Assembly: GCA_026400835.1 (NCBI GenBank)
Contig: JAPLOA010000055.1
Location: 186,001 to 250,000 of the forward strand
Length of the DNA: 64,000 nucleotides
Source: Planctomycetales bacterium
GTDB lineage: Bacteria > Planctomycetota > Planctomycetia > Planctomycetales > Planctomycetaceae
Direction: 5' to 3'
Part shown: positions 59,606-64,000 of the stretch, in pieces
Layout of the letters: each line of letters opens with the position of its first letter
How positions within the stretch are numbered: position 1 is the first letter of the stretch
The notes under the pieces: model-generated
The model's input: only the letters and a program-made list of their open reading frames with translations
What the model was told of the DNA's origin: nothing
The model's database searches: none
Translations under genes and position numbers: made by a program

Positions 59606-60526
59606 TTACTTGTTTGCGGATGGGGAAACTTCGACCGAAGACAGAACACGTTTGATCGTGGCCGCAGAAGAGGCCGGCTGGGGCCCTCCGTTGATTTCGT
59701 GGCCAATCAATTGCAGGGTAAATGTGTTCTCATCAACCTGCTCCAGTACATAAGTCCCTGATGAAATATCACCGTTTGCACTGGTCTGCGATGATTTAGC
59801 CATCCAACTGTTTTCGTTCTTCGACCAGCTCGATGAGCCAAACGAACCGTCAGAATTAAACGTCCAGGAACGTATCTGTTGGAGGTTGGCGTCCCAGCCA
59901 ATAATCTGAGTTCCTTCCAGCACGTTTCCGTCTGCTGAGTCCGAGACGAATGAACGCAACAGGAATGCTCGATTGGCAGACCAGCGAAACGTCGTGCGAA
60001 CTTTGACGTCGCCGGATTCATCAGTCCATTCACCGATCAACCATTCCAGTTGCTGCAGAGCATCCGCCGGAGTTGCTGGAATGGGGGCCGTGGTTTCTTC
60101 GATCGAGTCAAACAGCCACTTCTCGCCGGCCCGGGTCATGATTGCGGAGAATACCGATTCCACTGGAACACCGTCGCCTCCGATGACAGTGGTTTGACCT
60201 TCAACCTGAGCAACGTCGGCAGTCACCAGCTTGAATCGAGTCACACTGGCACTCAGCTTGATACTCGGCTGAGCCGCGAAGATCTTTGCAAAATCCGCCT
60301 CAATCGCAGCTCGGCCTTCTGTTCTTTCGCCGGTTTCGCGATCGGTGTGAGTCGCCGTTTCTGTCCAGCAAGCAGCCAGTTTCTCGGCATTCTTTTCATT
60401 GAAAGCGGCGACAAAATCAGTCAGCGAATTGCCGATTTGAACTTCGTCGGCGGCGACCATATTCTCCGCAAGCCATACTGTTGCCAATGTCGTCAAGACA
60501 AACAAAGCATTAAGAAGACGACTCAT
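59606..60526 (-). CDS. Exported SnoaL/NTF2-like protein
   Basis: The 306-residue product has a signal peptide (MSRLLNALFVLTTLATVWLA). Residues about 30-150 form an NTF2/SnoaL-like fold of the SgcJ/EcaC or DUF4440 type (LTDFVAAFNEKNAEKLAACW, GRAAIEADFAKIFA, GEKWLFDSIEETT). The second half (ALQQLEWLIGEWTDESGDVK, FRWSANRAFLLRSF, LEGTQIIGWDANLQQIRSW) resembles a lipocalin-like beta domain. It is the upstream gene of the pair with the low-complexity protein, 20 bases apart. No enzyme role can be fixed. Confidence 0.78.
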   Translation of the reverse strand: MSRLLNALFVLTTLATVWLAENMVAADEVQIGNSLTDFVAAFNEKNAEKLAACWTETATHTDRETGERTEGRAAIEADFAKIFAAQPSIKLSASVTRFKLVTADVAQVEGQTTVIGGDGVPVESVFSAIMTRAGEKWLFDSIEETTAPIPATPADALQQLEWLIGEWTDESGDVKVRTTFRWSANRAFLLRSFVSDSADGNVLEGTQIIGWDANLQQIRSWTFNSDGSFGSSSWSKNENSWMAKSSQTSANGDISSGTYVLEQVDENTFTLQLIGHEINGGPQPASSAATIKRVLSSVEVSPSANK

Positions 60527-60984
60527 AATTGTTGATCCCCTGAAGCACGGTCAGGCGCTGAAGTAGTCCTAATTCCCAAACGATCTCGGCCTTTAAAGCA
60601 GTAGATCTCGATATCCGCAATCTATCTGCAAGATCGCCGAATTTCGTCGGTCAACGAGTTGAAAATTCAGAAATCGACAGAGTGCGGGAAAACTTCCTGT
60701 CGCTCAGGCCAACGCTGTTTTCTGAGTGACTTCATTAAATCTTAACATTCGGCATCAGACTCACATGTTGGTTCAGTCTTGAACGTGGCGACAGCCTGTG
60801 GCTTCAAGACGATCGGTGGCATCAACCACACTTGTTTTTCCGCAGATATTCACCCTGCACTTAGCTACTCGCTGACTCCCGCGGCTCAATTTCCACAAAA
60901 ACGCGACGGACTCGAAGTCCATTTTCAGCCAAACGTTCATTTTGATTCGTTGTGATTCATAGTCAAATGGCACAAGGACAGCCA
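60527..60984. other. Divergent intergenic region
   Basis: There are 458 bases between the NTF2-like gene and the phytase-like gene. AT-rich stretches near 60590-60660 and 60720-60760 could hold promoters. No gene, repeat or strong hairpin was recognised. Confidence 0.4.
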
Positions 60985-62190
60985 ATGGCCGATTATCTCT
61001 TCAAGAATATTCGTCGATCTGCGTGGGCTCTTTTCGTACTGGCTTGTGCCGCGATGGAAACGTCAGGCAGCGACAAGCAGTCGATCGAATTGCTGGGAAC
61101 GGCATCGATTCCGGGTGATGCTGTCGATCTTTCCGGCGACTCAACTTTGCTACAAAACGGTGAACCTCGAAATCGGCTCGGCGGTTTTTCAGCTCTTGAA
61201 TATTCCGGCGAAGGGATGCTGTTTGCCAGCATGTCCGATCGTGGACCGGACGATGGAGCCGTCGACTACCATTGCCGTGTTCAATTGCTCGAACTTGAAA
61301 TCTCCGGAGTTCCCGCATCTTCAATCAACGCTGCCGTTCGTCGCACGATCATTTTTACAGATTCGGATGGGCGTCGTTTCAGTGGTTCATCGGCAGCGAT
61401 TGACGCTACAAAGAAAATGGGACATCGACTGGACCCCGAAGGCTTTCGCTTCGGCTCGAATGGGTCGATGTTCGTGTCCGATGAGTATGGTCCGCATGTG
61501 ATTCAGTTCTCCGCCGACGGCAGCGAACAAAAACGATTTCAGTTGCCAGCACATTTTACTGTCGCAAATCCTCACGCCGACAAGAAAAAAGAAAACAGCC
61601 TGAACCAAACGGGGCGAGCTTCCAATCGAGGTCTTGAGGGTTTAGCCATATCACAAGACGGACGACATCTTGTCGCTGTGATGCAGGGGCCGTTGTTGCA
61701 GGACGGAACACGGACCGACTCGGGTATCGTTGTTGGGCGCAATTGTCGCTTGATTCAACTGGAGCTTGCGACCGGCAAAACCGAAGAGTTTGTCTACCAA
61801 CTGGAGAGTTCCGATAACGGCAACAGCGAGATTGTCGCGTGTGGGCCAAACCAGTATCTGGTGCTTGAAAGGGATAGTGAGTCCGGCAAGTCAGCTCAAT
61901 ATCGCAGGCTGATTCAGATTGATCTCAGCCATGCAACGGACGTTTCGAACATGGATAAGTTGCCTGCCGGTGATCTGCCGGCTGACATCGTTCCCGTTAA
62001 GCGAATTGAGTATCTGGACTTTCTTGCACCGCAATGGAATCTGGCTGGTGCCAAAATGCCTGAAAAGATTGAAGGCCTGACGTTCGGGCCCACTTTGGCG
62101 GACGGTCGAAAGACACTTCTGGTTGGCACAGATAACGATTTTGAATCAAAAGCCGCGTCTTTAATCTGGGTCTTTGCGGTTAAGAACTGA
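60985..62190 (+). CDS. Exported phytase-like esterase family protein
   Basis: The start is placed at ATG 60985 (MADYLFKNIRRSAWALFVLA), six bases after AAGGA; ATGs at 60952 and 60967 are in frame. The 401-residue product has a signal peptide, then the 'esterase-like activity of phytase' beta-propeller: NRLGGFSALEYSGEGMLFAS, MSDRGPDDGAVDYHCRVQLL, HRLDPEGFRFGSNGSMFVSD and NRGLEGLAISQDGRHLVAVM. Conserved DPEGF and GLEGLA are the family's signature and carry acidic residues that may bind metal. The substrate is unknown; phosphoester hydrolysis is the family expectation. Confidence 0.86.
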   Translation: MADYLFKNIRRSAWALFVLACAAMETSGSDKQSIELLGTASIPGDAVDLSGDSTLLQNGEPRNRLGGFSALEYSGEGMLFASMSDRGPDDGAVDYHCRVQLLELEISGVPASSINAAVRRTIIFTDSDGRRFSGSSAAIDATKKMGHRLDPEGFRFGSNGSMFVSDEYGPHVIQFSADGSEQKRFQLPAHFTVANPHADKKKENSLNQTGRASNRGLEGLAISQDGRHLVAVMQGPLLQDGTRTDSGIVVGRNCRLIQLELATGKTEEFVYQLESSDNGNSEIVACGPNQYLVLERDSESGKSAQYRRLIQIDLSHATDVSNMDKLPAGDLPADIVPVKRIEYLDFLAPQWNLAGAKMPEKIEGLTFGPTLADGRKTLLVGTDNDFESKAASLIWVFAVKN

Positions 62191-62223
62191 TTCGCAAGAG
62201 TGACGCCAGGTGCGAAAAAACAA

Positions 62224-62258
62224 AGATCTCGCGACGCATTTGCACGCGTCCGAGATCT
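62224..62258. terminator. Hairpin between convergent genes
   Basis: AGATCTCG (62224-62231) pairs with CGAGATCT (62251-62258), and CGACGC / GCGTC extend the stem inward. It lies 34 bases after the phytase-like gene and 65 bases from the convergent YHS/TRASH-like gene. No long T run follows, so it is only a candidate bidirectional terminator. Confidence 0.45.
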
Positions 62259-62322
62259 CTGGTGTTGTCGTTGTTGCCGCGAGTCTCTGCAAAATGCCCC
62301 TCAGATCTCACGAGGTCAGAAG

Positions 62323-62880
62323 CTACTTGCTCGATTCTGAGGCTTCAACCTTCTTTGGCTTCTTTTCGCCGTCAGCTTTCTTTACGGCGAAAGACTTCGT
62401 AAACACTGCATCGCCGAAGATTTTTGTGAGCTGATCATCTTTGGAGGCAGTCTCGAGAGAGCCCTTGCATTTTTCGCAACAAAAGCCAACTTTAACGCCG
62501 GAGACTTTGATCGTCTGCTCTTTGTTGACCTTGCTTCCGGAGACTGGGCACTTCGTCTGGCGGAACTGCTTTGTCTGAACCAACTGCAGGTTGGCCTTGG
62601 CCGAGTACTTCGCTGGTTCTGCATCAAACGCAGCTTTGCATTTTTCGCAGCAGAAATAGGTCTCTTTGTCGCGATACTTTGAAGAATTCTCCTTCTTCGC
62701 ATCACTACCAGAGACTGGACAAGTCGCTTTAAACTCGGCTTCGCCCTTTTCTTTCGCCTCTGCGCCTTCAACCTTTCCAGGCTTGTCAGTCGCATCTTTC
62801 TTCTCATCGTTTGCGTATACAAACGGTACAGAAGCAACCACACCCAACAGAATAGCCAGCCAGCTCATTCGAGATTTCAT
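62323..62880 (-). CDS. Exported protein with two YHS/TRASH-like metal-binding modules
   Basis: The start is placed at ATG 62880 (MKSRMSWLAILLGVVASV), with GGAG upstream; the open frame runs 114 bases further in unlikely sequence. The 185-residue product has a signal peptide, a Lys/Glu-rich linker, then two similar modules: CPVSGSDAKKENSSKYRDKE with YFCCEKCKAAFDAEPAKY, and CPVSGSKVNKEQTIKVSGVK with GFCCEKCKGSLETASK. Each has one Cys before and three (CCEKC) after a beta hairpin, as in YHS/TRASH domains that bind heavy metals such as Cu or Hg. A periplasmic metal-binding role is inferred; no transporter is adjacent. Confidence 0.82.
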   Translation of the reverse strand: MKSRMSWLAILLGVVASVPFVYANDEKKDATDKPGKVEGAEAKEKGEAEFKATCPVSGSDAKKENSSKYRDKETYFCCEKCKAAFDAEPAKYSAKANLQLVQTKQFRQTKCPVSGSKVNKEQTIKVSGVKVGFCCEKCKGSLETASKDDQLTKIFGDAVFTKSFAVKKADGEKKPKKVEASESSK

Positions 62881-63317
62881 CAAAACATGCTCCATTTTCG
62901 TAGTCAAAAGGGTCATCGCCTGCCGTCCATCGATTGTCTCTGCCAACGCCCGGAGTTTCTGTCCCCAGCGTAGTGTTCGTACGGCTGGTGGCATTGGACT
63001 CTCTGAACCGCAATGCTGTCAAGTGCGTCCCGCACATCCACGACAGGCGGGTGCAGGAGGGACCTGCCGAAATCCGCGACTACACTCTTGTCTCATGGCC
63101 AGATCGCAGACGATCGACATCTGACAGGCCTGGACTCTAAACTCCCCTGGCCAGAACACACGACTTTGGCGGTAGCATTTCGTCGTGCGGCTTAGAAGCG
63201 TTGGCCAGCTGCAGAGAACTCGCAGTCTGCATCTGAAAGGCGCACGAAGAACACGAGATGGCGGGATGTGCCCTCTGATTTGCTCATCCGTATTTGCTGA
63301 CAGGAAAAAGATTACTC
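62881..63317. other. Divergent intergenic region with GGACCTGCC element
   Basis: There are 437 bases between divergent genes. GGACCTGCCGAAATCCGCGA with CTACAC at 63060-63085 is the best copy of the element also seen near 44.4 kb and 42.4 kb. No gene was recognised. Confidence 0.45.
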
Positions 63318-64000
63318 ATGCGAAACGACGAGTCTTCGCCCAACATTTTTCAATGCTCATTGATACTCACAGCTTTTGCCATCGGAGTGATCGAGCTTTC
63401 TTGTGTGGCTCTCTCCGCTGACCGAAAACCCGAGATTGGCGATGTTATGACGGTCGCCGGAAACGGAAAGGATGTTCCCGGCAGTGCGGATGGAAAAGCT
63501 CTGAACACGCCGTCATCTCAGCCGTTCGGGATCAGTTATGGCCCCGAAGGTGCGCTGTATGTCTGCGAAGTCGGTTCACATCTGATTCGCCGCATCGACC
63601 TGTCGTCTGGTGAGGCGAAGACTGTCGCCGGAACCGGCAGGAAGGGATATTCCGGTGATGGAGGCCCCGCGACTCAGGCTCAAATCAACGAACCCTACGA
63701 GGTGCGCTTTGATAAACAGGGCAGCATGATTTTTGTGGAAATGCAGAATCACCTCGTGCGCAAGGTGGATCATAAGACGGGAATCATCTCCACAATTGCC
63801 GGAACCGGTGTCGCTGGATTTTCGGGAGACGGTGGCCCGGCCAGTCAGGCTCAGATGAATCAGCCGCACTCCATTGCCCTTGACGACAAGGATCGGCTCT
63901 TCATCTGTGATATCAAAAACCATCGAGTTCGTATGGTTGATCCGACGACCAGCGTGATTTCCACTTTCGCCGGGACTGGTGAGAAAACAAAAACTCCTGA
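63318..64000 (+). CDS. Exported NHL-repeat beta-propeller protein (3' end outside window)
   Basis: ATG 63318 opens a frame still running at the right edge (227 codons seen). An N-terminal hydrophobic segment (ILTAFAIGVIELSCVALSA) acts as a signal peptide. NHL repeats follow: GDVMTVAGNGKDVPGSADG, QPFGISYGPEGALYVCEVGS, TVAGTGRKGYSGDGGPATQA, QPHSIALDDKDRLFICDIKN and HRVRMVDPTTSVISTFAGTG. The G.SGDGGPA..A motif between blades is typical of exported NHL proteins in planctomycetes and acidobacteria. It may be a binding scaffold; no function can be fixed from this part. Confidence 0.85.
   Translation, partial: MRNDESSPNIFQCSLILTAFAIGVIELSCVALSADRKPEIGDVMTVAGNGKDVPGSADGKALNTPSSQPFGISYGPEGALYVCEVGSHLIRRIDLSSGEAKTVAGTGRKGYSGDGGPATQAQINEPYEVRFDKQGSMIFVEMQNHLVRKVDHKTGIISTIAGTGVAGFSGDGGPASQAQMNQPHSIALDDKDRLFICDIKNHRVRMVDPTTSVISTFAGTGEKTKTP

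Overview
The window reads as chromosomal DNA of a planctomycete (phylum Planctomycetota, probably order Planctomycetales). Several family types point there together: a PVC-type heme protein with a ThuA domain, a DUF1501 protein, a DUF1559 pseudopilin-like protein, an exported protein with an LEPR-XLL-like leader (ETLETRALLA), an XylR-type regulator with an AraC-type DNA-binding domain, many Gfo/Idh/MocA, NHL and sugar-isomerase proteins, and roomy intergenic spaces with dispersed palindromes. No rRNA, tRNA, CRISPR array, phage module or complete insertion sequence was recognised. Assignments rest on reading translations and motifs; no database search was run.

Layout. 1-5 kb (minus): a type II secretion/type IV pilus GspE-PilB ATPase cut by the left edge, preceded by a 1169-residue protein built from secretin N-type repeats that lacks a visible outer-membrane barrel. 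5-11.4 kb: an exported EF-hand protein, a RidA-like protein, an XylR-type regulator, a Gfo/Idh/MocA oxidoreductase, and a two-gene nucleotidyltransferase module. 11.6-16 kb: a giant ThuA / PVC dehydrogenase / HEAT / cytochrome c fusion. 17-23 kb: a PRMT-like methyltransferase, a receiver protein that looks like the tail of a hybrid kinase, a MocR-type aminotransferase, an EpmA-like lysyl ligase and a CbiX-like chelatase. 23-30 kb: an FG-GAP pseudogene, a DUF1501 protein, a PilZ protein and an LEPR-XLL surface protein with FCCH-like repeats. 30-38.5 kb: SDR, a small barrel-like protein, DapF, a Tat-exported sugar isomerase-like protein, a GHKL-ATPase of unknown function, a methyltransferase/glycosyltransferase pair, a 58-residue coiled-coil microprotein and a Tsr3/DTW-like protein. 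38.5-39.5 kb: a GxxExxY gene bracketed by tandem CACAGAT-type repeats. 39.7-49.5 kb: a DegT aminotransferase with an MFS transporter, a Rossmann/membrane protein, dodecin, a HEAT-like exported protein, a membrane-anchored phosphoesterase and a DMT-like membrane protein. 50-64 kb: a beta-propeller protein, a beta-lactamase/NamZ fusion, an EamA transporter, two frameshifted pseudogenes, DUF1559, a Pro/Arg/Gly-rich exported protein with an NTF2-like partner, a phytase-like esterase, a twin YHS/TRASH-like protein and an NHL-repeat protein cut by the right edge.

How it fits together. Most of the window is cell-envelope, export and scavenging biology (secretion ATPase plus periplasmic repeat protein, surface and exported propeller/HEAT/EF-hand proteins, muropeptide recycling, sugar isomerases and dehydrogenases) mixed with single housekeeping genes (dapF, epmA-like, dodecin). 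The least explained pieces are the GHKL-ATPase gene with a damaged downstream ORF, the GxxExxY gene inside its repeat bracket, the barrel-less secretin-repeat protein, and a family of about 225-bp imperfect palindromes present in four copies.
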